NCBI RefSeq assembly: GCF_020921035.1 | Contig: NC_063151.1 | Location: forward strand, 31,378,934-31,442,933 | Reading direction: 5' to 3' | Length of the DNA stretch: 64,000 bases | Origin: Rhodamnia argentea | Lineage: Eukaryota; Streptophyta; Magnoliopsida; Myrtales; Myrtaceae | Part shown: in pieces, positions 16,707-29,300 of the stretch | Layout: every line of letters starts with the position of its first letter | Position numbering within the stretch: the stretch's first letter is position 1 | The notes under the pieces: generated by a model | Database searches by the model: none | What the model was told of the DNA's origin: nothing | The model's input: the letters and a program-made list of their open reading frames with translations, nothing else | Position numbers and translations under genes: made by a program

Positions 16707-17041
16707 TGATGAAGCTTAGATTGGTAGATGCCGATGTAATTGTTTTCGCGGATTTGACATGCTCGTTGCTTGCTGTTTGCAGACATTTCCATGCTAGACA
16801 AAATGGTGATCTACGACAACGAGAAAAGCGGATTGCATAGGTTTCGGCAAACTTTGACCAGCTTCCGAAGCTCTGACCTGTTTTGAGTTAATTTTTCTTG
16901 ATAAATAATGATGCGCTGTGGACTTTCACACCAGGAACATCTTTCCTGATTTGATTAACAGTGCGGGTCGTGATTATAACAGTGATTTTTCTGAGCCTCA
17001 TGCAGCTGATTTTGGTATCTTAACATAGTCGAGTCCAGCGA

Positions 17042-17089
<48 letters not shown>

Positions 17090-17100
17090 CCTTTGATCTC
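16707..17100 (+). pseudogene. Aspartic protease 3'-end fragment (duplicated scrap)
   Basis: Carries the last intron's 3' part, exon 8 and the 3' flank of the protease at 13.7-14.1 kb, including the following GA microsatellite. The exon copy keeps DKMVIYDNEK but then loses frame by an indel (AAAAGCGGA versus AAGAAGCAGA), so the C-terminus is not preserved. All upstream exons are absent. It lies in the 3' flank of the kinesin. Confidence 0.88.
17045..17086. repeat. (GA)n microsatellite, right copy
   Basis: Dinucleotide run at the position equivalent to 14093-14139 in the duplicated segment. The run lengths differ slightly between copies. Confidence 0.9.
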
Positions 17101-17375
17101 CTTGCTTATTTGCTTGCGCAACGAACCTGCCGGATCCCAACCGAGAAAAAAAAAAACGAACCTGTAGGAGACCCCTAGTGGATATCAATATGTTAGTTCT
17201 TTCAACCTTTCAATGACTGTACACAATATCCTACACCTAGATGAAACCTGCAAGAAATAGGATGGAGAATCTCATCAGAAAATGCTATGACCACTGCTGC
17301 ACATATTAATAAGAAGACCGGCACCAACCTCATAATTTAATCTCCATTTGCTCTCGAGACGGCAAAAAGTCAACC

Positions 17376-20300
17376 TCAGTTTGCAAAGATACGACTAGCA
17401 CACTGTATAAGGCACAAACAGAAATGCTATGCAAGTCAGAACCAGTGCTGTGGAGCCATATTTACACTATCTTTAAATGAAGGAATGACTCGCAAAACAT
17501 TCTACTAGATTGAGGGCAAAGCATGCAATGACTTGAGCATCGTGAAGGAGAACACATCAACGAGAACCATAAAAGAGAACAATGTATACGGAAAAAGGGC
17601 ACCTTTGCATGACAAATCTTTGTTATGGCCTCAACATGAAGATTCTGCAGTTCCTCCAAGACAGCGACTTCCAGACCGGAAATATCATCACCCTAGAATC
17701 GATAGAGTTGGCTTTAGCTGTAGTAACTAACTCTAGAGCACAGGCACACTGACAGGACTCAATGGTCTCGACTAATGCTAAAGACTGGTTTAGCAGATAG
17801 CTAACTTCTTCGGAAGATTTTTATATGGTTTTAGATAGTTTACCTTTAATCTGGAAATTGTACTCTCCAATTCTCTGCATCGTTCGCTTTCTTTAAGGTA
17901 GCTAGCTCTTAATCTCTCCAAAGCATTTGGCTCATTAATTTCATCAGAGATTTCATTTGACTCTGGCATTTCTCGTGAGTAGTGATCATCAAATCGAAGA
18001 ATCCCATTTCTGGCTCTTCCTTGCTTGTCAGAGACAGGGAGGACCCCTTGACTCATCTTGTCATCAGCATCGTCGCCAGACTTTCTCACCTTCGCAACCA
18101 GCACCCATAAATTAGCTACCTCATTTTCCAAATTCTGTTCCCGCTGTTTTGCTTCATCCAGTTTTCTCCTCAGCTCGAATAACAGTTTATACTTTTCTGA
18201 TACTGTAATTTCCAGGTCTGCCTCTTTCTTACGTATTGCATCTAATTCCCTCTGCATGTCCATTATTAAAGCTCCATCTGGTTTTCCACGGTAGTCATCA
18301 GATAGGGTGCAACAATTGCGCCTGCATGAAGCCTCTTTTGCAGCAGCCAAATCTCCCATTAGTTTTGCATTGTCAAAGGAAAGTTTAGTTACTTCGTCTG
18401 CCAAGTTACGAAGTTCAACTGCTGCTGCAGAAGCCAACTCCTTTGCATAGGAAGCTTCCTCTGCAAGCTTTTGGATCTGAATTTCAAGTCCATCCTTTTG
18501 TTCTATGAGTCTAAGCTTATCTTGTCTCAAATTTTCTATCAGTGCATCCTGCATTTTTTATGGAATAAAAAATTTAGGATGCTACAAGTTGTGTATTGTA
18601 CATGATGATGCGCAAATTAAATCTGCACTGTAAAACTAAGGTGGTGGAAGACACAGAATATGTGAAGCCGATTGCACAAGAAACAAGAAAAGGACGATAA
18701 GAGTATAACTTGAGAAGGAAAGCCATAGGAAACAATGGGATAGAAGGAGAAGACCTGCATACGGACCTGGGAATTTAGAAAAGCATCATTGCCACAATCT
18801 CTTGAATCCTGGGAAAATACCCTGTTTAGGTTGATGACGCTAGTGGGAGTGTTTTCATCAAGGCAATTTTCATCATATGAGCCAATCCAGTTTACTCCTA
18901 GTAAATCTCCAGATCCAGTTTTGCAAGAGGCAGGCTCGCTCTCAGCACTATGTTTTGCACTGGCAGAACTTCTATTCAATACTAGATTGAGCTGCTGCCT
19001 TAGCATAAGGATTGTCTCTTGCATCTCAACATTCTCTGACATCTATTTCAAAGTACAGTTACCAAATAAATGGAAATGCAAAATCTTTTAAGCAAATAAT
19101 GTCACACAAGGTTAGTTATTTACCTTTGTCTGCAACTGCTCCTGTAGTATTCTATTATCTGCAGTCTTAATCTGGGAAATACATTGGACGCAGACTTTGT
19201 TGACAAAATAGAATATCCTAAATGTCTATTTATTTTAAAACTATTCAGAAATTGAGCAACAAACCTCGAGCTCAAAAGTCTTCTCATTTAGCTGAGTAGT
19301 GAGCTTTGACAGAGCCTGTGCAACATGCAAATGCCACTTATTCACGAAAGCTACACGATCAAGAAAATGAAGAAACCAAAAACTAGAACAATTCTAATCA
19401 ATTCTTTTCACAAGTCCACGTGTAAAGTTGGAAGTAAGGCCCACCCCTGCAGAGTTGTCCAAAAACAAATTCTAATGAATCCAGGAAGGGTGAGGAATAA
19501 GCACTCGGCAACTTAATGGAAATAGCCAAGCTTCAGTTCAGGATGAAAATGTGTAGGCAAAGCCTTCCTCTACTTCAGGTAATCAACTAAAGAGCTTTGT
19601 TTCGGGAAACCCAATAATTATATTGAAGAGAAATGTAAAAAGAAATGGCATTCTTACGGAAGCAGCTAATCATAGAAAAGTAAGAGTTACATATTGTCAC
19701 AACTTCCAATCATTGCGTCCAACACTCCTTACCAATTTGCCATTGATGGCGATGTACGAAATTAAAAGGAACATAAACAGGATCGTTTTAATCCATAGGT
19801 TTGGTGACAAGGTGACACATCATTGTTGAGGACAATGGTGGACCACGAGTTCTAGATTGGGGACGAGACAAGATATTCTTTTTTCACTTAAATTTTAACT
19901 ATATTATTTTTGCATTTTTTTTCCAGGTACTTAAGATATTTTTGGGAGGGGGTACTGCCCCTCCCCCCTCCCCCTCCCCTCCCAAGGTCCAATGCTGGTT
20001 GAGGATTCATAGTGATTGCTCACTCCTTATAAAGTCATAGGATTTGCTTCATTTCAGATAACTGAAAAAAAAGTGACCAATTTTGTTTGCTCTTTATATG
20101 TCCATCATTTACTAAATGTCTTGTTCAATTTAGAGGAAGAATTTTGATATAATAACCTAACAGTCAACCTTATAAGTCATCCATTTCCTTTCATTTTTAA
20201 AGGATTTATACAGTATATCCTCCATTGGATGGCTGCAATACAGTAACAGGCTGCCTTAACTCATGCCAGATGGTCAGTAAACAGGAACCCCTTTCCCCCA

Positions 20301-23300
20301 ACCTGCTCCCACATTATTTCCCATCAGTTCGTAACTTGGTAAATATCAAATGGGAGGTGGTAACCTGAGACATCTCAATCATATTTGAAGTGTGAGGAGC
20401 GGTTTCAAGTGATCCAATCATACGCTTTTGCAAGATGCTCATCTGGAGCTTCTTTTCATGAATTTCATCCTTCAACTTCTGCATGTGTTCCTGCATCAAC
20501 CAAGGTGGCCACAGAAAAAATAAAGGAAAATATATCAGATTGTTTTTTTAAGTGAAAAAAGTTCCTAGAACATTGCATACCGTAAGTTGTAAATCATCAG
20601 GATTATTAATGACTTGCTCTGACAATCTTTTAAGGGAACTGGTGGACAATGCCACTTCCCCAGCCAACATTTTGACCTGCTCCTGGAGGAGATCCATTTG
20701 ATCTGTGATGGTAGTACCGCTCTGAAGAACAAACCACAGAGTAGGTTCATGAAAAAATTTCAGATCATTGACTGATTCAGTGATATGAGTTAGCAGCACA
20801 TTGCAGAGAAGGACCAGAATAACCCTAAACAAGGCGCATTGATCCAATAATGCTGGAAAGGATTTATTCAGATCTATAAAACATATACTGGATTTCAATG
20901 CAGGCAATCATATGAAAAACCTGTTAAACGCATGGTAGAGAGTTTTCAAGTAGAAGTGTGTGTTTCATTTCCAAGAATAAAAAAAGGTGGTTTCCAACCA
21001 TAGTTACTGTCCAATTTCATAAATCACATTCCTTTAGAATAAATACATAAATTTTACGCACTTGTTAAATGGTTCATCACTTGTAGATTGTACCTGTAGG
21101 AGCTCACAATTCAAAAAGTTCACGTACAAGTATTAAAAAATGTTTGCACCCTGTAAGATTGAATGCAAAGATACCACAAATTCTTCGTAACTTAACTTCA
21201 TTGAAAAGCCACTCAGATATTTTTCAGGTGACAATCTGAGGATGAATACCCTTGAGCCATTGGGCTTTATTGTGCATCAAGTCTTCTATAAAATCTAAGT
21301 TCATTTGAAGTAAGTGCCGTCTTTTCTCCCACAACACATAAAGAGCAAATAACTGGTAAGTAAACTTCCACTCACTGGAGGAAGATGTCGACCTCCAACA
21401 GCAGCTCTAAATAGTTCACCAGCTTGAGTTCTTTCTGGAAAGGACTCCACAGCTGAAGCATCATCCCCTTTTCTGCTGAGTGATTTCCTCCGACCATCCT
21501 TGATATCACTGAACATCACTCTGCTTTGTGACGATTTTGAACCAGATGCAGGTGATCCACTGTCAGAGATCTCCCTATCAGCACTAGGAGGCAATCCTGG
21601 CAAGCTCTCAGGCTTCTGCACTCACATTTTAATGTTTTTTTAGCACACTTGACATTTCAAAACAAACGGAATGAAGCTGAAATTAATAATTGTTGCTTTT
21701 GTTACTTGACAAAGAATAAAGATGCATCGAAACGAAAACTTCCACGAAAATGTCTATCTCATTCCAACATTCAGCCTTTTCAACCTTATCAGCCCAGCCG
21801 AGAAACAAAATACGTTTCAGAAATGGTGAATCAATTGATTTCAATTTTCTTGCCAATTTAATTCATGGGATATTTGGAACTACGAGCTATCAAGACACAC
21901 ATCAAAACAAATAAGTAATGATTATGTCCAATCTCACCCAGAAATATTTGACCCCATCATTCTCATTTACTTTATAGGTAATAAGCATCTTAGCAATAGC
22001 TGAGGTTCAAAACCATGGCCAAGTTTTGCAGCAAATATAGCGGTTAAAGGTATGATATCAGTGAAGACATCCATGCCGTGAATTTGATGCCCAATTTTGT
22101 AGTAGATAGGGCTGGCAATTCTCCTAGAGGATTCCTGCTGTTGGATAGAGCTAAGTGATAGTACAAGGCCTGAACAGGCCAAATAATTTTTTGGCTAGGA
22201 AGGGCAAATAATAAGAACTATAAATTAAATAGAAGCTTGGAGCTTACTCTGACTTTGAACCAACCAAGCATCCCACGTTTCTTGTTTCTTTTGTAATCAT
22301 TGACCAACTCATCTAGATTCATCACATCCTCCTTTCCATCAAGTGGAAACTCAGAAGCGTAGCTTCCAGCATCATCATTAATCATGTATTCCCGCTTTCT
22401 ATCAGGCAAATATGCCAGCTGAACAAGTAAATTTATAAAGATTATTCTGACAAGCTGCAGATTGGTCCTCGTGATAGATGAATGAGAAGATCCAAATAAT
22501 ACTGTCAAGAAGAGTAGCACTTCACATTATCAAGTAAGAAAAAAAGGGATAAATACACCAGGAGTGTCATAAATTGTGTACGGTGCTCACTTGAGTGCCA
22601 TAACTTTTTTTTCGCTCACTTGAGTGCCACATCAGAGTAAAATCAATCGCTTGAGTGTCACATGTGGATTTCATTATCATTTTATTATTTATTTTAAATT
22701 GATATTTTTCTTTTGCTCTTTTTCTTTGTTTTTCTTTTCTCTTGGCCGGTGAGGGTCACTGGCGACACTCGCCTAGGTGCGAGGGCCTTCGCAGCCCCGC
22801 CTCGACCATGGCCGGTGGGTGTGACTCCCCAAATGGACTTCGCCCTTCGACCTCGGGTGTGCAACGGCCTTCGCCCTTCGACCGAGGGCGCATGACGACC
22901 TTCGCCGTTCTATTGCGAGCGCGCAACGGCCCTCGCCCAAATCTAGCAAGGGTTTCATGGCCAACGAGGGTTGCCGGTGACCCTCGCCCACAAAGGGGAA
23001 AAAATTGGAAAGAGAGAGAAAAAAATAAATTAAAAATAAAAAAATATTCAAAAAATTTCAGAAAACATTAAAAAATTCAAAGATATTGTTCCGTGGTGCC
23101 ACATAAGATTTGCCGGCGTTCACATCGGATTTCCAGCAAGGAAAATTGCCGATGGCACTCAAGTGATCGATTTTTTAAATTTGTGGCAGTCAAGTGAGCG
23201 ATAAAAAGTTATAGCACTCAAGTGAGCGTCATACACAAGTTATGGCATTCCTAATATACTTATCCCAAGAAAGAAATCAAGCTGTGTGAAATGTTCCTTG

Positions 23301-26300
23301 GCAGATATACATTGTTAATCAAATACACTTTTCACCAATGATCTATGATCTTAAAATGTGGATTTAATTGTTGCATCACGCACCTCATCTTCTCCAAAAG
23401 AATGCCTCCTTCTATGGCCAGGCCTTTCTGGAAGGTTTGTTGACATGGCATTCTTAGTAGATACCAAAATGAGTTTAGTTAGTCGCTGAATTCTTCCAAT
23501 TAGCGCAGCCTTAGCTTGCTCTTCCTCTTCCAATCTTGACTGCAACTTAACTTGACCTGCTTCCAGCTTTAAAATTAAAAAATAACACATAAGTAAAACC
23601 GATCAAAAACTAATGGCCCTAAAAAATGGATGTATCAGAAATATATTCGGTGAACTATGGAAATCTTCCTTTGCTTACAAGAGCCACATACACATCAGAA
23701 TTATAGTTACTGACTCATACGTCATATCACTAGCACTAACACAAGCAATTGCAAAACATCATTATAAATGGTGCGTCTCTTCCTGTTCTTGTAATGTGTA
23801 GAGGACAAACCTGAAGCTTCAGATTGACAAAATCTTCTTCTGCAGATGCACTTGCATAAGGGTTTCCCATAATACCACCCTTCAATTGCTGGAGCTCTTC
23901 CTTCAAGGTAGTAATTTCCCTCTGGTACTTTTTGATAAGAGACTTCTCATCCACAATCTAGAAGAGTACAATAAAGACCGAATAAGTGCAGGTGACAAAT
24001 AAACAGTGGTAGTAAGATCTGACATTTAGTTGCAGTTTCATATCAAACCTTGTTTTGAGAAGCTTTAACTTCCACGTGTTTGCTTCTATGTGCAAACTTC
24101 AATGTGTTATGTGTCTCCTCGCTATTGCTGGAGGCAGGTGTTACGGTGCAAATGAGCTGCAAAATAGTTTTATACACATGCTAATATTATCCTGACGGAA
24201 TTGGAACTTTTTCTAGTGCAATGGTTTTAGAAGGTAAGAACGGACCACAAGAAATGACTGTCCACTGAATGATGAGTTTCCAATCTAAAGGAGATATGGT
24301 ATTGAACTTACAGAAATCCTCCCATGGCCACTGAGAGACGATTGCAACAGACGGGTGAGTTTTGAATCCCGATAGGGAATATGAGATGGCTTTCCATCTG
24401 TTAGTTTGGAGATCACCTACAGCAAAAATAGTTCATATTCATTTATCAGAAAAAGGCATCCGAGACATACAACTGCTGTTCCCAACTACAGGTACATAAT
24501 GAGACCTTCTTCAAGTGAAGAGATCGAAAAAATATATGAGTGTATTCAAAGTGTTCATTTGCCCCAGTGACCCAAACTAATGCAGGGAATGAAACCAGTG
24601 ACTTCTTAATTCACCTCAGAGCATCAATTATGTAATCAGCAAAAGAGGATTCAAAGGGGGCAAATTGCAAAATCAATTTGATAAGGGTGCCTTCAGCAAT
24701 ATTTATCTAAGTCAAAGCATGGACAGCTAAAGAAATTACGGTATGTGTGATAATATATGAGAGACATGTAGTTAAGATATTCCGTATGGTATGTTACTCA
24801 GTGAAAAAAAAAGGGGGGCATGAAATCTCACGGTGCCAAGAGTAAGGAGACTTTTGTTTATGTATGAACCCTCTTTTCTCCTCAAGCCAGTGGTCTCAGT
24901 TTTCGAACTTTCAGATCCAGCAAGATCAATTAGGTTCTGCAGAACCAGAATTAAAGAAAAACTTAAGCGAGTGCATAAGAAAGTAGTCAGCATTTATTGT
25001 CAGCAACACACACGCGGGCACATATCAGAATGAAGATCATATCCGCTATATTATCATTGTCATCTTAAATAAATGAATAGCATGAAAGATTACCAATTGG
25101 GACAATGTAATATCCTCTTCCACTTGGTCTCCCACCCGTGGGCTGCTCTCAATTGTCTGTCAGAATACATTTAGCTTAGCACTGGACCAATAATTGCCAA
25201 TCAATTGTAGAAGCTGCTTCAAGATTCCTCATTCATTACGGGAAATGCCGTGTAAGTCTTAAACATAGGCTTTTAGACAGATTGTCTAATTATATGGAAT
25301 CACTTTATATTGTACTACTCACAGTAATGTGCTTCTTAAGCTACTTCCTTCCCTCGGGTCAAAAATCATTCCTCATAAGAAAATATAAGTACGGGTAAGG
25401 AGACATCAGGGCCCTAGAATATCCATTCCCTTGGGGCCTTCATCCACAATTAAATCATCAATTCATGATCTCGACTTGACCACAGATTCAATCTTAATCC
25501 AACAGAAGTGATTGAGGCATACACAAAAGAGACACAAAATAATCAAAACTTCTAAAGGAAACCATGCACCAAGTAATCAAGATAACTGATGTACAAATTC
25601 CACATCATAAATATGTTACGGGAAGTGTTAAAGAATACCCCTCAGGCACTTGTTAAGCCTCAATGAATATGCTTTGAATATACAAAATTGTCTATTTAAA
25701 ATAATTATTCTTATACTGTGCAATTTATCAATTTTGAAACTCCCTTGAAAATTGTTTTGTCCTTTTATGGTTAGCTTAACTAGTGTCCTGGGAACACTTG
25801 TTAACAAAACCCAATATTACATCAGTTAATATAGTTGCGGCTTACTCCACAAGTTAAAAATTTCATTCTCAGCAGATCATTTTACTATGGTGTCAAGCCT
25901 AAATTAAAGTGCCAGGTGAGGATGTTCAGATCTCAATTCCCAACTAAATAAGCAGTAGTGAGCGAGTGTAGGATCTCCTATTCTTGCCCGGGGCATTCCC
26001 CCCTCAAAACTAATAATTCACAAACACCAATCTTGCACAAGTCAGCAGAATTACATGCCAATGAACAAGACAATTTCCATTACATGAAGAAAAAAGGTTT
26101 CACTTCAAATAAGCTCTTGATACATTTGTAGTTCTAGGAAAGATTCTCCTGAGAATTGACTGGATAGTCTATATGAAGGTACTAAAAAGAAGAGATTTTA
26201 TGTTGAAACTACAATTACCAACGTGAAAATAGTGTGGCTTCGACTGCTCAGAAGATTGAAGTTATTAGAACCCACATGTCTGTGCTCTGCAAAATTATAA

Positions 26301-29300
26301 CGCATATGTTAGAATGAGCTCAGGAACAGAAGGGAGGGAGGATTATCAATTCTCACGAAATCAAGCGGCTGACATCAGTTGCAACGTTATACGGGGAAAT
26401 ATTAACTATTCAGAACGAAATATAAACTCAAGGAGAAGATTGTCTATGAAGCTAGAAATCATCTCATCAAATTAACACCAACAAGGGAAGGAAAAAAACC
26501 AGGAAAAGGGCATAAATGAATGAAAATACTATATAAGATCACAAGAAAACAAGCTTACCTTCTCCAGATGCAATCAAGGAAAGAGCATGAGCGGGGGACA
26601 ACACAACCTCCTCCTTAATTCCCTCAACATAGGTACCCTGTAGCAGGCCACAAGTTGAATGGGCGTTGAAATGCTATGGTGAAGGAAAACATTAAGTGCA
26701 AAGCTTCCCAATTCAGGGAGCCATTGTTTGAAGGAGGCAAAAAAAAAAAAAAAAAGCCCTTTCACTGAAGCTTGCTGAAGAAGAAAAATCATGCGTTGCT
26801 TCACAAATTGGAGATGGGTTAAATGTCTTTACAGACTCTACTAAGCTAACTTGTCTTTTGAGGTTTCCTGCTTTATATGATTCACTCTGAACTAAGTTAA
26901 GTACCTTCCTTATATAGCAAAATCAAAGAGAGATTACATGCAGCCACATATATAATGAAGTTGATCAGTAGATCAAGTTTCAAGATCTATGCACCCTCTA
27001 ACTTGTCTCACTCGCACAGAGTATAGAAAATCATGTTGAATTATGAGATACGTAGTCAAGTATTTTGCACGACTGAGTAGTAAAAAGCCATTCCATAGGA
27101 AAATTAGGATTTATATGGTGAAAATTGAAATTTCTTGAAGCATTTATTAGTATCATTGGAGGAAATCACTTAAAATCTTTCATTAGTGTCTGTTAAAGTA
27201 TCCAAAACTAGAGCTAACTGCATAAAATATCAACAGCTTCATCTCTAGAGGACAATGAACCTGAGCATCCTCCCGGATTCTAAGGTTCTGGCCAGTTGGA
27301 TCGAGTAAGTCATTAATCACCTAGATTAACCAAAATAGAAGTAATCAATAACCTGATAACAAAAATACCGGAAAAAGCAAAAAGCAGATGGAGAAGAATC
27401 AATCCAGAGAAAAATAAAAGAGACTGTCTGAGACATTTTCTACTAATTGACAAATAAATTACATTAGTCAATATCCCTCACATGCAATGGATGAATTTGG
27501 CAATGCAGATAAAAGTAAAAAGAAAGGAGAAGAATGAAAAGGCTCATCCCAATAGATGGATTATTGATGTCTAGCAAACCATAAATCCACACAAATCGCC
27601 CATTCAGCAGATGTTTTCCACAAAAAGAATGATAACAATACTTAAAGGCAGTCCAGGAAAGAAAGATCAGCATAGTCACAGCATCAAAGAAGCTCAGCTC
27701 CACAACATGCTAAACCGCTGATCTCCTAAAAGCAACCTAAATGTTAAGTACTAACAACTAGACAGAAGCCAAAAGAAAATCACGACTAAAATTATCTGCT
27801 CGAGCTATGTTAGTTGTTGAGCTTTTCCAAATGTGTACAAAGGGAAACTGTTAATCATTCTCAAGATTTAAGTGCAGCAGAGTTGGAGTTCTAAAGAGAA
27901 ATCAAATCCTAGAACTAACAGCAGACGAGCAGTGAAAAAGATCTCTGGTACTATGGAACTGTTTCTCGAGACAACCTTCCCGCGGTAACAGTCATTTATT
28001 CATCGACAACACTAACCCATCAGTACTATCTCATGTTCATCTCCCAATTTAATACATGGCACTATTTCACTATCTTCATGGCCAGAAATTACAGAAGATT
28101 AGAATACCTTGCCTTCCACGAACAGCAACTTTTGGAATCCCATGTGGACAACAGATTTAGCTTAGAAGTAGATCTGGATAAGGCCTAGGATCAGCATTAC
28201 CATTTTATGGTCTCCTAGAATAACATGGTCATGAACTCATTAACAACTAACTTCATCTGAATGTACAGAGGAGTAATATTTCTAACAGGTGTCCTACTGT
28301 TTAGTTCTTCCCAAGACACTGGCAACTCAGACTGCCCTTTAGAGTCCATCTAACAGTATTTCCCATTCAATCCAGAACTGGCAGGCTCCATGAAAGTGAA
28401 GATCAAGTCTTCAGTAATCAACAGCGGTTAAAGAGTACATCGGTTAAGTAGTCAGGATTCCCTCCTGATGTTTCCCTTTAAATAATTGACAAAATGCTTA
28501 AATATTAATGCACACAACTCTCCTAGTCCTCGGATCAGACAAGACATGCATCAGGTAAATGCAATCATAAACTAAAACCAGTCATCTTGAGTCTTTCAAT
28601 CAATAAGGAAAGTAAGAAGGGGATATAAAATAAGCTTTGAGCAAGAACAAAGGGAATTACTTTCTTTCTGTGGACTGCTTTGAATTGTTCATACTTGAGA
28701 TTTAAAGTAATAAAAAGAATCACCATAGTGGCTAAACTTAGTATATATTAGTCATGATAATTATTATACCATAACGCAGAATAATCCAATTAAGTTGAGC
28801 TGACCTCATTATAAATCTCTAGATATGAAACGCGAAGAAGAAACTCTCGTCCGGGTGTCCGAAAAGGGCCACAAATGATTAGTAGAGAATTGCAGATCGA
28901 TGTCAAATTATCAAACGAGGAAAATTCACCACCTCTTGTATAATGCCAAACACATCCTTCACAGCCAAAGGGATTATCCCAGGTGATTTTTGCTCCCCCT
29001 TCAAAGACAAAAAGATAGTAGTTGGTCAGTTTGCAAGCACATAAGTATCCTAATCACATGATGCACCTTCATTAGTCAACCAAGAAACTATCACTTTGAT
29101 TCGCACGATGTCGTCAGAAAAAAACAAGTTTCGATATAAATGATGCCAATGCCATCATCGATATGAATACCTCTTTCATTTCAAAACCGAGTCACAATAA
29201 AGAAAACATTATTTTTCCAACAGATTAAAATGCCTCTATGGCTTTCCAGACCACACTTAGAACAGGTTGATATAGTTAACCTAAATTTAAGGACCATTGA

